A stretch of 64,000 bases of DNA, from positions 1,466,135-1,530,134 of the forward strand of contig BDSI01000011.1 of NCBI GenBank assembly GCA_003117195.1. The letters run 5' to 3'. Origin of the DNA: Eudorina sp. 2006-703-Eu-15 (taxonomy: Eukaryota; Chlorophyta; Chlorophyceae; Chlamydomonadales; Volvocaceae). The notes beneath the pieces are model-generated. The model was given only the letters and a program-made list of their open reading frames with translations, was not told where the DNA came from and did no database searches. A program made the translations under genes and the position numbers. Shown one piece after another: positions 26,439 through 39,053 of this stretch. Position 1 is the stretch's first letter. Each line of letters starts with the position of its first letter.

Positions 26439-29400
26439 TGTGGTTGTGTGGGTTGCTGTATGCGTGCGTCTGTGTGCGTGTGTAAAAGAAAACTGTATGC
26501 ATGTTTGTCGTACACATGAGCGGCCGGGGCGGCTTTGTCTCGAAGCGGACACTCTGGGACACCTGGTTTCCAGGGTAGGGAAGGGAGAAGAGGTCCAGAC
26601 GGTGCACGGTGGGGGCTGCATGCGTTGCTTTGTGGCGCCGTTGCCCGCCAGGTCTTCCGCCGCCTCGGGCAAGGCAACACGCGGGTTGCGCGGCGGCGGA
26701 CCAGCTGCCAAAACGTGACGCTGGGTGTATCTTCACTTCATTGTGTATTTCATGTGGGACCAGCACTCCATGTTGCGGCGATACGAGGTTGAGGCGCAGG
26801 CGCAAGGACGGCTTATTGGCAGGCCCCAGCCGGGATCATTGCGTCCTGCGGCTGGTACGTCGAGGAAGGGCCGCCGGGCGGGCCGGCGGTCTCTGCGGTC
26901 AACCACGACCAGGAAGGTGGGCAGCCTGTCTGCCTGTCTGCTGCACCAATTGCACCCAAGCATGAGCAACCCGAGAGGCCAAGGCGGCGTTGCGGACAAA
27001 GTTGAGGATCGGGGGATGGGCATTGGAGAATGGGGATTGGAGGACGAGAGAATTTGAGGCTCTGTCCAGTCCACATTTTCGCGCGCTCGATGCACGTGTA
27101 CATGATGACTGCACGTCGTCGGGCGCGCTCATTTGCGTAACTGGACGTGCAGCGACAGCTTTCGGCAAATGCTTGCAGCGAGGATGGTCACAGTCGGCGG
27201 TGGCGTGCATTAACGGCGCCCAGCCCTGGGCGCCGGACTTTTTGGGTGGCTACCTACCTGTACGTTGCTTAACGGGGGCGCCGCGCTGCGGCCGGTGCCA
27301 CACTGGAAGTGCAGTGAGGGACAGGCAGGCGGAGTTGGAGTCCAGCTATCCTGGCTTGGCGGCTGGCATGGCTCGCATGACGGGGCTCCGGAGCACCACG
27401 GCTCAGGATGGGGCCTCCGCAGGTGTCGCCGCGGGACTTGTTGGTGCGCATGATGATGATGGTGCATGTGTGTGTCGGTGTGTTTTCCTTTTTCGGTATT
27501 GTGGTGGGTAGTCGGTTGTTGTTGCGGGAGGTATGCCGTACGCTCTTGCGGACTTGCAGAAGGTAAAGCCTCTCAGCCCGGGGTGCCCTACCAGCGGCGC
27601 GGGTTCGTGGCAACATGCCACTCGTTCCCTCACAACCCAACCTACACCCAAGCTCTGGGTTGCTTTGCTCGCCGGATGGCCCGCACGTCAGGTGCAAGCG
27701 CGGCGCGGAGGGCGGGCCGGTCATATGTTGAGGACCTGGCCATTCCATAAGGTAGTGGCATGAGTCTGCGCGTCTACTGGAGGGGGGAGGCGGCACCTGC
27801 CGGGCGGCGCGGGATCTCGTGACCCCCGGGGGCGCGGCACAGCAGCTGGCTCCATGAGGTTCACCGATGATCACCAGCTGCAGCAGCAGCAGCAATGCAC
27901 CGCCGTGCTGTAATGTTGTCACGTCGCAGGTGCCCGTGGTAGGCATGCGGTAGACATCTGTCGCCATGGGACGATGTGATGAAATGTGATGGGAGTTTAC
28001 CGCCGCTACCGTCTCCGTCAGCGCCGCGGCCGATGTGATTTGGGTCGTCTGCACTTTGGCTCCAGACCGGCTTTGGACGCGCGGGATGGCGTCCAACGTA
28101 ACCGACATATGCAACGAGGTGGGGCGTGCGCCGGGTGGGGGCTTCGTGGGCGTTACGTACGTTCCCAAACTTGACGGCGCGGTTGTGCACGCGCCGAGGG
28201 TGTACATGGGGGCACAAAGACGGGTTCTATGGCACTCGACGTTACTTGACGTTTGCCGCTCCATGTTGTCCTGGAGCCGAAGAAATGGCCGGTGTGGGCT
28301 CGAAATGCACGAAATGCCGTGTCCGTGTTGGGATTATTTGATGGCGTCCTCTTGTAAGGGCAATTGTCACGCAGCCTCGTCGGCGCAAGTTGGCAATGGC
28401 GATCTCTGACGCGGCAGACACCACGGGATTGCGCCTCCACGTCTCGGCTGTTATCCCCCATCCATGTTCCCCACACCATGGGCTTGAAAACTGGATGCGC
28501 GAGCCGCATAGCGTCATGAAGCAGGATGAATAAATGAAGGAACGTTACAGCGGACCCCGAAAAGTGGTTCCGGAGCGCATGTGCAGCGCCCTTCCATCAC
28601 CGGACAGAATGAAGAACTGTACCGGAACGTACCAATTACTTCGCCATGTCTTCCCGCTTCGTTAAGCTACTTCACGACGCCGCACAGATCAGACGTTTGG
28701 AGAGCAAACAGGAGCAAACCGCCGTAACGTTCCCCCACAGCCCATCTCCCGTATCCGTATCCACAACGTATTGCACACAAGTTGCCCTCCTGGAAGGGAG
28801 CTGACGACGTTGCTGCGGTGCCAAACCAACGCTTGAGATCGTAGGCCATTGACAGCACGGCCGGAGGCGCCGGAAGGAGGCACCATCAGGCATCCAGCAC
28901 ACCGCCCTGGCGCCGCCCAGGTGGTCGATCATGGCTCAGACGTAACAACAAAGAGAAACGCCTGCTATCCCGTTTCTGCCCTGATATGATACATGCCGAA
29001 CTCAACGCCGAGTTGTACTCCTTGAGCGCAAGCTTGGGCGGCTGGTTCGAGCAGTTCGAGGTCCCCCCTCTTCTCAGCAGACGCCTCCGGCAGGACGCGC
29101 GTTGCATCACGCCCCCCCAACCAGTGCTGCACCACCAGTACTACATCGGCAGTAGAGTCGGTGCTTGAGGGCGAAGGTGACTTCATACCTGCGGAATAGC
29201 AGGGGAGAACTAACGTTGCCGGACGGCAACCTCGGCGCATCAGCATGGCTTTCGGTTTGCCGGCAATCATGTTCTGGGAGGTTTCCGCAATGTTGCGACG
29301 ACATTGTAAACCCCACTCATCAAACCCGGGAACGTCAACGTGTGTCGCTCGTCCAAACCCAATATGGGCCCAATGTTGCAATTAGAAGTCGATGTTCCTG

Positions 29401-29552
29401 CCTTTTGTATTGTTACATGTTGGATCGCACAGGTTTGCACCATCTTTTTGCGTACTGAAAGTTGAAGCCCTTGACCGTACCTGCCTCATGTAATTTCGTT
29501 GGGGTTTCAAGCATACCGAAGGTCGTGAGTTGTGTTTCCTGAACAACTAGCC

Positions 29553-32042
29553 ATGGAGTGCACAGTCGTGTGTATCGACAACAGCGAGTTCTCACGCGAT
29601 GGAGACTACGCGCCAACGCGCTTTCAAGCGCAGGCCGACGCAGTCAATCTGCTGGCAGGAGCCAAGACGCAGGCTCATCCAGAAGCCACCGTAGGCGTGC
29701 TCACAATGTCGGGCAAGACTCCCCGAGTCTTGGTTACTCCCACACCAGATCTAGGGAAAGTGCTCAACTGCATGACAAACATTGAGATTGATGGCGAGTG
29801 CAACGTTTCTTCTTCTGTGCAAATTGCACAACTGGCGCTGAAACACCGGCAAAACAAAAACCAGCGGCAGCGGATCGTCCTTTTCATCTGCAGCCCGGTC
29901 ACGGAGGAGAAGGTAGGAATCGTTGATACATTTGAAAAGTTGAGGTGGTGTTCGATGTGGATGTGGGGTTCGCTACGTGGACGCGTTCCTCGGGCCAAAG
30001 TGAACGGGTTCGGTATGTGCGCGGGGACGGGACGAGCCGAGGGCGGGGAGCTTCGTGATGCAGCCCCCCGACCCCATCCTCATGAGTCTGATTGTCTGGT
30101 TCTGTGTACTCGGGGTCGCCCCGAGAAGGGTGCTTGACGTACGTGGTGACGCGTCCCACTGACCAGTGCTGGGGCTTTCTGAGCTCTCCGGGACGTCGCC
30201 GACTCGGCGGCGTGCGTTCGAGACAAGTCCAGCATCCAACATGTGATGCTTGCTCTCCAGCGGGGCTAGGTAACAGTGCTTTGCATCCACGGTAGCGCGT
30301 GCCTTGGAGTTGGTCGGTGGCACCAAGTGGGGCAACGAAGCCATCTGTGCAGCGAGCCAGGTGCAGTGCTGACTACACACATATTATGCTATACCCAGCA
30401 TTACCAGATGCTGGTAGGCAAATAACTTATGCGCTCCGGCGGCTTCATGCAAGGTCGCGCTAGGCTAGGCTCCATAGAAAATGGACGTGCATGCGCCTGT
30501 GCTGATGCCGCCTCAGGACAAGTTGGTAAAGATCGCAAAGAAGCTGAAGAAGAATAACGTGGCTGTGGACGTGGTCAGCTTTGGCGCCGAGGAAGATAAC
30601 CAGGTGCGCAGCATACGGGGGCCGCGTGCGCACCGGGTCGTTCCTTGGAGGCATGCCATGCCAGCGGCGATGCGTGGGTGCCGTCCGTGCCGGGCGCTGA
30701 AAAGGGCCATGACGTCGCCACTAGGTTCGGTGCCCTTCTGTGCAGGATGGTTCTTGTGAAGCCACATGGGCTGGAAATGATTGTGCCATGCGCGGCTGTT
30801 ATGGTCGGCTTCATCTGTGTCCCGGGGCATGTGCAAGTGAATGCAGTATGGCTGTTGTTCCAGTCAAAGCCGTATGAATTACGAATATCGATCACGATTT
30901 TCGCCCTTCCTTTCTTGTTGCACATGCTGTCCATCTGCTTCCCGTGGTGATCAGCAGGACAAGCTGGAGGCTTTCCTGGAGGCGGTCAACTCCAACGGGA
31001 ACTCGCATCTCGTCACCGTGCCCCCGGGCCCGGTGCTGTCGGATGTGCTCATATCCTCACCTATCTTCCAGGGCGAGGGCGGCGGCGGCTACGGCTTCGC
31101 CGGCGGCGTGGGAGGCGGCGGTGCGGGCGGCGCGGGCGGCGCCGATGGCTTTGAGTTCGGGGTCGACCCGAACATGGACCCGGAGCTGGCTCTGGCGCTC
31201 AGGTGGGTGTGCGGTCCTTGCGGGCGCCCCCTTGCGGCATCGCATCCGCGTTGTGGTGTCGTCGACCGGCTGCTGCACGGGTGTCGGGTCTCGTAATGCG
31301 CTGCCCGTGTTTTGCAACACCCTCGAATGCTGCCTTGCTTGGCTGTTGGGGTGATGACGGGATTGCAGACCGTGTGACATATCTTGTGGGCGCGGTACCT
31401 GTGGCTGAACCAGGGTGGATGGCAGGTCAGGCCAGACCGGCGCAAAGGAAGTGACGAGTTCCTGCTCACGATGTCGAAGACAACCATGCAGCATTTGCCA
31501 CAAGATGTAAAGCATATAATAGAACAAGAATGTCTTGTTAGGCAAGTCGTTGAAAGTTTGCGTCCTGCACCCGTGACCACCGCAGGGTGTCCCTGGAGGA
31601 GGAGCGCGACAGGCAGAATCGTGCGGCTGCAGCGGCAGCGGCGGCTGCAGCTGGCGCTGAGGGCACAGCGGGCGCAGCGGGAACTTCCGCGCCCGCCGCG
31701 GAGGGGCCGGCTGCGGGGGCTACCCCGGCCGCCACCCCGGCGCCTGCCGCGGCGGCAGCAGGCGGCGACATGGACCTGGACGAGGATGCGCTCCTGCAGC
31801 AGGCCTTGGCGATGTCGATGGAGGTGGATAGCGCGGCGGCGGCCGCCGCGGCCCAGCCAGCGCCAGCCGACGTCACGACGCCGGCGCCCACCACGGCCCC
31901 AGCGGCCACGCCAGGCGCGCCGCAGCAGGCGCCCGCGCCGCCTGCTGACGTTGATGCGATGGACGAGGACGCCGAGTTGCAGCTGGCGCTGCAGCTGTCC
32001 ATGCAGGACGCCGGACCAGAGAACAAGGATGGCCAGCAGTGA
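29553..32042 (+). CDS. RPN10: 26S proteasome regulatory subunit RPN10 (PSMD4/S5a)
   Basis: Ubiquitin-receptor subunit of the 19S proteasome cap. Four exons (29553-29912, 30517-30603, 30958-31202, 31586-32042) splice in phase to 382 residues, close to the usual family length. The vWA domain (1 to about 190) starts [12 protein letters not shown] and contains RIVLFICSP and [12 protein letters not shown] Gly-rich linker leads to three ubiquitin-interacting motifs: [15 protein letters not shown] (about 223-237, split by an intron), [15 protein letters not shown] (296-310) and [15 protein letters not shown] (about 357-371). The linkers are Ala/Pro-rich. The start codon is the first in-frame ATG and gives the canonical N-terminus. 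The gene should be constitutively needed; no regulatory site was identified. Confidence 0.97.
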
Positions 32043-34015
32043 AGCGGTCGTGGGGCGTGCATGGGATTGCGGTTTGAAGCGGTGACTAGATTGATTGCCA
32101 AGGGGATTAGTCTCATTGCCGCCTTGAAGCCCTGACATGGACACATGAACGGGTGGTAGATGGTGTTCTGCATGGCTGCATCCATGAACGGGAGCCGATG
32201 CCTGGCTTTCCACCAAGGTTTGGTTGTTACTGAGAAACACGCGGACACTGATGAGCTGGGTTTAGGTTGAAGAAGAAGCACACATGAGCCCTGGGCAATA
32301 GGTTGGCGCGTAGAGGTGATGCTGATCCCGCCTGCATTAGGAAATGCTGCCGGTGAAGGCAAGTCCGGCCCCGGGGCATTTGCCGTGCGTCGTCGCACGT
32401 CAGGCGGGTGGTGTTCCCTGCACTGAGGACAAGGTACATTCCCACTGAACGTCAACCTGACGCATTTGGCAACTGCCGGCTGCACGGGCCTCCAGAACGA
32501 GAAGTCCCAGGAGGCCGTGCGGCTGAGCTGTCTTTGGGCCACTGGAGCCGCTCCGTCCGCTGCGTTCAAGGTGTACACGCACAGATTGTAGTACATCGTC
32601 CGGCCTTGCCAATAGCCGCACTCCAGTTGGAGCTGTCGTGCTGAGGCGTGGAGCCAGTAAGAAGGCGGGCGGCTAGGACGCAACGAGAGGCACCTGAGCG
32701 AGACGAAGGTTTTCGCTTTCATTTTTCGGTTTCCTCCGTTGCAACCTACCGCAACCGCTTCAGGGCAGCACGCAAACGTAGCTACGTACAAGCTCGAATT
32801 AAGCAGCACTGTCGCTTGCCGCGACGTATAACCTCGCGAGTCCGTGCGCCGTACATACACTCCGGACACTCCGAATTTATCGATTGACTGTAGCAGGCCT
32901 CACATTCCAGTCGTTTGCGCATGTGTCGTGCTCGTACATAATGCCTTCGGTCAAGGCCGTTCAAAGCTTTCACCAACTGGAAACTCCAGTTCCTCCCGAT
33001 GCGGTGCCTCTGATTGCACTCCGGAATACACGTCGGCCACTAGCCTGTCATCAGCTGACCAGGAGCGACCGGGGGTTGGGCAATATGTACAGAGCCTGCG
33101 CCTCACCCGCCCATCTACGTGCCGTTTCATGTGCCCCCGTGTGTCTGAAGGCTACTGGGAAGCATGCAAGCACTGGGACCAGAGGTTGCCATCAGGCTGA
33201 CAGCATCTGTGAACACACAGCACACATGCCCTTTCGTCCCGCCGCGCCATGAAGCATCAAGGGTTTATCCAAGGGTTTGATCAAATCGTCGGGGTTCATC
33301 AAACTGTCCCAGACCCCCGGTGACTAAGTGTTCAGTAGGCCGCAGCACTGTGGCCTCATTAGCCCTCATCAGCCGCCTGAGTTCCGTATGATATCAAGGT
33401 TGAGGTCCATGCAGGGGCATCGGCGGCGAGCATTGGTCTAAGCGACGGGGCGCGACAGTGGGGGCTTGGCTGCGCGGCGGGCGAAACGAACAGCTCAGCG
33501 ACTGAGGAGTACGGCTGCTCGCCAGGCAACGCCTGTCAAAAGCTTGGGAGACTTTGATTCCGTCCGTGCAGGTGTGATGCGCGAGGCCGTTGACGGTGTG
33601 CACCGCTTCGCATGTGGCGCTTGTCGTGTACGACATCATGTCGTAGTACCATGTTGTTTCGCACAGCACCGAGAACTTGAGATAGTCGCAGGCCGCAACC
33701 CTTTGGAGAGGTTTTCGGTTAAGAGTGCCGGTCGGGTCATGGGGCATGTCTTGGTCGCCCGGCAGCGGCGGAGATATTGTTTCCTTGCATCCATCACTCA
33801 GCGGGGATGATCGATTTCACGTGAAGTAACATATTGGTGACTTAACTATCACCTGTATCAGCAGTCTTATCGCGCGTCCGTCCATCTTTGGAGGTATGAA
33901 GGCTGTCGCGTCACCGACACCGCTCCGTACACTGCGCGTGAAAAAATACAAACCCAACTTACATGATTCATTTGTGGCTGCGTTCTTGTGAAACAACTAG
34001 TTTCTTACTACGTTA
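32043..34015. other. Convergent intergenic interval, no gene recognised
   Basis: About 2 kb between the end of RPN10 (+) and the end of a small minus-strand gene. A minus-strand frame at 33394-33747 has a protein-like stretch (CDYLKFSVLCETTWYYDMMS), but no domain and no splice-compatible partner was found. Confidence 0.5.
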
Positions 34016-34552
34016 TTAGATCGACGCCATACTGTGCCAAGATTGTGCCGGCATAGCAGTGAGCCGAGCTTCGTGTGGAGACTGGACAGCCCCCCCTGTG
34101 TCATCGTCGCCTTTGCAGATCTCATAATTGAACGTTTGCTTGTACGAGTGAACAACCACAAAGGCGTGGAACTGGGGCTCTGGCCCGGGGACACTAGGTA
34201 CTCTTCTCGTTCAGAGCTAGTTGTCGGGCACCGCCAATAGTTCGTTAAGAAGATCACCAACTGAGGTGAGCAGTTATACCATGGACATGCACTGCGTTCG
34301 GTCAGGCCTGACGCCCGCGCCCGGAAAGTTCCTCGGTGTGCTGCCCTAGTCCGGAAGCCTTCATTTCTGTGAGGATGGATATGATAATATTAATTTCTTC
34401 TTCAAATACAGAGTAGCATCTGCCTTGGTTTTGGTTTGAGCTGAGGGCTTTTCATTCTGGGCTTGGCGCGCATATCTTTGCTGATTACCGTCATCGGTGC
34501 ACCCTCGCAATGCGGATTTCATAACCATGATGATATTCATGTCGTTGTCCAT
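34016..34552 (-). CDS. Putative small gene, divergent to the anion transporter, unrecognised
   Basis: I do not recognise the family. Three minus-strand segments splice in phase: 34552-34489 (ATG, donor GACG|GTAATC), 34260-34232 (acceptor CTCACCTCAG, donor GGCG|GTGCCC) and 34171-34016 (ends TAA). The product would be about 82 residues. The last exon looks strongly coding, with FHAFVVVHSYKQTFNYEI followed by an acidic GDDD. Weak points: the second intron is only 60 bases, and the open frame continues upstream of the chosen ATG to about 34645, so a 5' exon could be missing. In another frame an AG acceptor near 34633 opens a second protein-like stretch (EMTESTGLVLEAGNLPGK) that ends in TGA at about 34537. 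It could be a decayed gene fragment rather than an active gene. Confidence 0.35.
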
Positions 34553-34671
34553 GATCTCTTGGACGCTTTTCCCGGCAGGTTGCCGGCTTCGAGCACCAGG
34601 CCAGTGCTTTCGGTCATCTCGATAATCTTCTTCTGCAGTAAACACTTATAGCCATCTAGCACTGGCGCTCA

Positions 34672-37600
34672 ATGCTGGGGACCCAAGCAAACAGGGGCGC
34701 TTTGTCACGCCCCTGGCAGCTCTCGCAGCAACTTGGCGTCGTCCAACTTCCGTGCGTGCGCAGATCAGTTTCTGTTAAAGGGATTCACAATTACCTTCCA
34801 GCAGTCGAGCGTCCAGCGGTCTCGGGCTGCTTTTCCGGGTATGCGAAAGGTTATGTGAGCCTGCCGCAGCGTCGTGTGATAGTCCGAGGACAACAGCAGT
34901 CAGGACAACTCCAAACAGACGGAAGTGGGCCATCGAAGCCGGACCCAAGTTCCAACGGAACCGATTCTGGCGCTGATTCCCCGACCTATCGGTTGAACGG
35001 GGGTGCTGCAGCCCTTTCGCTACCGTCAACGCCCAACGATGCGGCTGCACAGCAAACACCGGCAGCTCCGCTGCAACAAAGGCATCGCTGGAAGGTTGTG
35101 TACATGATGGCCGTGGCCTTCGTGTTGTGTAATATGGATAAGGTACGCATAGAAGGCATGAGCCTCCGTTGCGTTGCCACTTCGCACGTGGCCGTGCCGG
35201 GGGAACGGAAGGGGGTGTTTTCTCTGTAGGCCGGACTATCGCTGCTGAACGGCGCCGTGTACTACGAGCGGAAGGCCTGTGAAGCCGTGCTAGCCAGCAA
35301 AGTACTTCGCGGCGTAGACCTAACGCAAGGGCGCATCCTATTGCGATTTACAATGCCCGGGCCCTCGCTGTCCTAAGCGAAAGCGCCCGGTTGCGCATGT
35401 AACTGTTAAGTATGCGTCACAACTTAACAAGCTCTCCAGGTTGGCTACTCGGAGGAGGTATATTGCCCAGGGTACACGCCAGCGCCATCCAGGCGTAGCC
35501 GTTGTCTGTATGCCTGGTCTGTGCGGGTGTGTGGGTGTAGTGGGTGTGGGCACACGTGGATTACACGTGGATTACTGTTGAGTGGTCACTGGGTGTGAGA
35601 TCTGAAGGCGGAAAAATGCCGTTGCTGCCACATAAGTGAGCATCCATCCATCCAGGAGGAGCCGTGAGCAGCGCCCCCCCCCCATGTCCGCAGGCGAGTG
35701 CCACCGGGTCCGACCCATCTTACCTTCGTCAAGCCACCACGGGGGAGGACACGTCTCCCTTGAACTCCCTCGTGCCTCTCCCCATCCAGCGCCTCCAGCG
35801 CCTCCAACCACTCCCTACATCCCCCACCGCCCCACCGCGATCTCGCGCCCGCAGGTGAACATGTCGGTCGCCGTCATCCCGATGGCTTCGGAGCTGGGTT
35901 GGTCCGCCACGGAGCGCGGCCTCGTGTCCTCATCGTTCTTCTGGGGCTACAGCCTCACGCAGCTGCCGGCGGGCTACATCTCCACTCAAATCGGCGGCGC
36001 CAAGGTGCTGGCCGCCGGCGTCGCGCTGTGGTCCTTCGGCACCCTGATCGCGCCGCCAGCTGCACAGATGAGCCTCCTGGCGCTCTGCGCGACACGCGTG
36101 CTCGTGGGCCTGGGCGAGGGCTTCGCGCCCAGCGCAGCGACCGCCGTGCTGGCGAAGCTGGTGCCGTCGACGGAGCGGTCGCGGGCGGTCAGCACCGTGT
36201 GGGGCGGACTGGATGTGGGTTCGGCGGTGGGGCTGCTGCTGTGCGGACCCCTCATCCGGATGTTTGGCTGGCCGTCCGTGTTTTACCTCTTCGCTGTGCT
36301 CGGCCTGGTGTGGGCGGCGATGTGGCCGCTGGTGCAGCCGGACAAGATGGATGAGGACGTAAGTGCTGCACCTTGGGGCACCGCAGGACCTTGGTTCAGG
36401 GCTGGGCTGGGCAGCAGCGTGTGTGCTGTATTTAAGTAGGATGAGGCGTGCCATGAGCCAAACTTGGTCGGTCTGCAGTAACAGCCATGTAGCGGGAAAC
36501 GCCGACGCCGCGGATGTGCGTCAACAGCTTTGGGTTCCCCCTGACATCGTCTCAGATGCGCGTGGGGGAGGACATGAGGGATCTGACGCAACCCTTTTGT
36601 GCGTCCGCGCCCGTAACCCACGGCAAGGCGCTGCCCCAGGGCCGCGCGACCACAGGCCCTTGCTGTTGGCTGTGTGTTGGCACAGCGGGTGTGTTGGCAC
36701 AGCGGGGCGGCTACGGAGCTGTCACGCTTGATGGGCAGTGCGATACATCGGCGCGCCCAGGCCTGTGCACAAAGCGCATGGAAGGAATAGGGTGCTGTTT
36801 ATGAAAGAATTAGGGTTCGACCTGGAAGGCACCTCAGGGTTCACGTTTCGTTGGGCACATCCCGGAAATAGCAACGGATGTTGTTTCCCGTAGCAACGCC
36901 CGCGTACCCGACCTCGTGCATCGCGATCCTCGGAGCGTGGACCCTTGCCGCGCTGCATGGCCCCCCAAAGCAGCGCACATCGAGTCCTTTTAACACACCG
37001 CCCACATCGGCCCCACATGCCCACTTCGTATTTCCGTACAGATGATTGCCGAGCAGAAGAAGAAGGAGCAGGAGCGGGCGATGCGGGCGGCGCTGGCGCA
37101 GGCGGACGCGATGAGCGCTGGCAAGCCGGGGTACACCCTGGAGTCGGTGGACGAGGTGCCGTTGTCTGCCACGTACACGAAGTTGGAGAAGGGGCTGCCG
37201 CCGGATGGCAAGGTGCCCTGGGCGGAGTTCTTCAAGTGAGTTAACCTCCCCGAGTGCTCCCCGAGTGCGAGTGTGCAGCGTTGGTTCCATTGGGGGGATG
37301 GGAAAGTGAGGACAGGGGCGCGGAGGGGGAGGCGTTGCTGGGAGCGACCTGTGGTTATAGAAGGGGGTGGGTGAAGCGATGGATGGGATGGGTGCTCCTG
37401 AAGAGCTCTCCATAGAGACCGTGTGAGGGTGTACGAGCCGCTGCAGCTCCATTCAGGACCATGCCCAGCAGGGATACGCTGAACTTGCGGGAAAAGAATT
37501 CGTTCCGTCCGCCTGAAGGATCGGGGGCGCAGCTGTCCCGAGCGTTCATATGATATTGGTGACGGACGGACTGATGGGCGGCAGGACAGAACGACTGGCA

Positions 37601-38481
37601 GTGACGGGCTTTACCTTGTGTGTTCGGGCTTTACCTTATGGTTTCTTTATTATTGTTGTTGTGGCAGCACCTGCTGCTGCTGATGGATACTAGGGGACCA
37701 GGTAACCCATTTTAGGAGGGACGAGAAACCCAGCGCGAAACGAACGCAACACCGCCTTCACGCCTCCCACCCCCCCCCCCCCCGAGCATCCATCAACACG
37801 ACCGACCGACCGCTGTCCCCGACCTCCAGGTCTCCGGCCGTGTGGGCGGTCACGGTGGCGCACTTCTGCTTCAACTGGGGCTACTACACGTTGCTTGCGT
37901 GGCTGCCGTCGTACTTTGAGCTGGCGCTGGGCCTCAACGTGGAGAAGTCGTCCTTCCTGACCCTCATCCCGTACATCGCCATGACGGTGATGATGCCGTT
38001 GGTGGGCCCGGTCGCCGACGGCTGGGTCCGCTCCGGCATGCCGCTCACCCGCGTCCGAAAGATCTGCCAGGGCATCGCCTTTGTGGGCCCGGCGGCCTGC
38101 ATGATTACCTGCGCGCTGCTCACACCCGCCGCCGCCGTGACGGCCAAGGCCGCCGCCACCGGCGCTGCCGTCGCCGGCCCGGTGCTGACTGCGGTGCTCG
38201 TGGGCCTTTTGTCGGTCGCCTTCGCTCTGGGGGCCTGGTCTCGTGCGGGGTTGTACTGCAACCACCAGGACCTGTCGCCCAAGTACGCGAGCGCGCTGCT
38301 GGGGATCACCAACACCGCGGGCGCGGTGCCGGGTGTGTTGGGCGTCAGCGCGGCCGGGTACCTGTTGGACACGACTGCCAGCTGGGCCCTGGCGCTGTTC
38401 ATCCCGACGGCCATCTGCCAGATATTCGGCGCGGTGGTGTACTCCGTGATGGCGTCGTCGGAGCGACAGAGCTGGAGCTGA
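34672..38481 (+). CDS. PHT4: PHT4/ANTR-type anion (phosphate) transporter, major facilitator superfamily, plastid-targeted
   Basis: Members of this SLC17-related plant family move inorganic phosphate or organic anions across plastid membranes, usually driven by sodium or protons. Four exons (34672-35142, 35855-36358, 37042-37235, 37830-38481) splice in phase to 606 residues. The first 140 residues are Ser/Gln/Pro/Gly-rich with few acidic residues, like a transit peptide. The transporter core starts at VVYMMAVAFVLCNMDK-VNMSVAV, spanning the first junction as in the family, followed by MASELGWS, SSFFWGYSLTQLPAGY and RVLVGLGEGFAPSA. Exon 3 encodes the central hydrophilic loop (MIAEQKKKEQERAM). 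Exon 4 gives the second half: WGYYTLLAWLPSYFEL, then SPKYASALLGITNTAGAVPG. It ends QSWS, TGA. About twelve hydrophobic segments are visible. Substrate and exact membrane cannot be told from sequence. Confidence 0.92.
35230..35376 (+). other. Possible alternative terminal exon inside transporter intron 1
   Basis: A strong acceptor (TTTTCTCTGTAG) is followed by 48 open codons (AGLSLLNGAVYYERKACEAV and onward), then TAA. It is in phase with transporter exon 1 (phase 0). Including it would truncate the transporter after its first partial membrane segment. A GTACTT donor lies inside it. It may be an alternative or poison exon, or a relic; the canonical junction skips it. Confidence 0.3.
37770..37783 (+). 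repeat. C14 homopolymer upstream of transporter exon 4
   Basis: A run of 14 cytosines that forms part of the pyrimidine-rich tract before the final transporter exon. Likely length-variable in sequencing. Confidence 0.9.
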
Positions 38482-38812
38482 GGCAGGTTGGCCGGCCGGC
38501 GTGTGCGTGTGTGTGAGAGAGCGAGAGAGCGCCGCCGGGCGACATCGCAGTGGACGGGTGCGGACGCAGCAGTGTGCGGTGGAGGGGGAGGGGGGCGGCG
38601 TGTGGGGCGCAAGCGCGCTCTGAGTCGTGTGCTGGTGTGCGGCGCGAGCTGCGATCCGGCGAGACCGTACATCGCCGCCACGACCACTGTCCATCCTCAT
38701 GCGGGGGCCCGTCGCTGCTGTTTGCTCCTCGTACTGGATTCAGCGACGGTCGGGATGCGGCACAGGTCTGTGTCATGGGGATTTAGAGCTGGTGGTGCCC
38801 GACCGCGCGGCG

Positions 38813-38834
38813 ACCGTGGGGCTGCTGAATGGAG
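38813..38834 (+). repeat. 22-base duplicated segment, first copy
   Basis: Identical to 39054-39075 and contains GTGGGGCTGCTGAATGGAG. The copies are 241 bases apart in Gly/Ala/Arg-coding-like GC-rich DNA with no recognised gene. Confidence 0.8.
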
Positions 38835-39053
38835 CGGCGGTCCGGAGTGGCAGTGCTCGCCGCCCGGTGGCCGCCCTCCGGGAACAGCCGACGCGACACC
38901 TGGCTCCAGCTGGGCGACGGCGGCTCCGCAGCAGCCGCGTTAGTCGCCCGGTTACGGGAGCGGCGCCTCAGCGTTGCGGCGCCCGCACCGGTGGCGCGGG
39001 TGGCGCGTCGCCTTCTCGCGCCTCGGTGGCGCGGGTTGAGTGGAGCCCGGGCA

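Larger units (their letters stand above)
25743..29552. other. Intergenic, 3.8 kb, no gene recognised
   Basis: Between the GRAM-VASt gene and RPN10. It holds a short tandem repeat, GT-rich runs around 26395-26480 and one dispersed repeat copy. A 60-codon plus-strand frame at 28986-29168 has a true ATG and high GC at third positions, but no recognisable domain. Other frames look like chance. Confidence 0.55.

Noticed and set aside
29040..29062. GGTTCGAGCA, another T-loop-like box
   Set aside because: No cloverleaf can be drawn around it.
30958..31202. Gly-rich run as a separate glycine-rich protein
   Set aside because: It is the RPN10 linker in phase with the vWA exon upstream and the UIM exon downstream.
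34178..34231. In-frame TAG and TGA between protein-like segments as evidence of an alternative genetic code
   Set aside because: The clear genes here end normally in TAG, TAA or TGA at family-expected positions, so the code is standard. The stops fall within a predicted 60-base intron.
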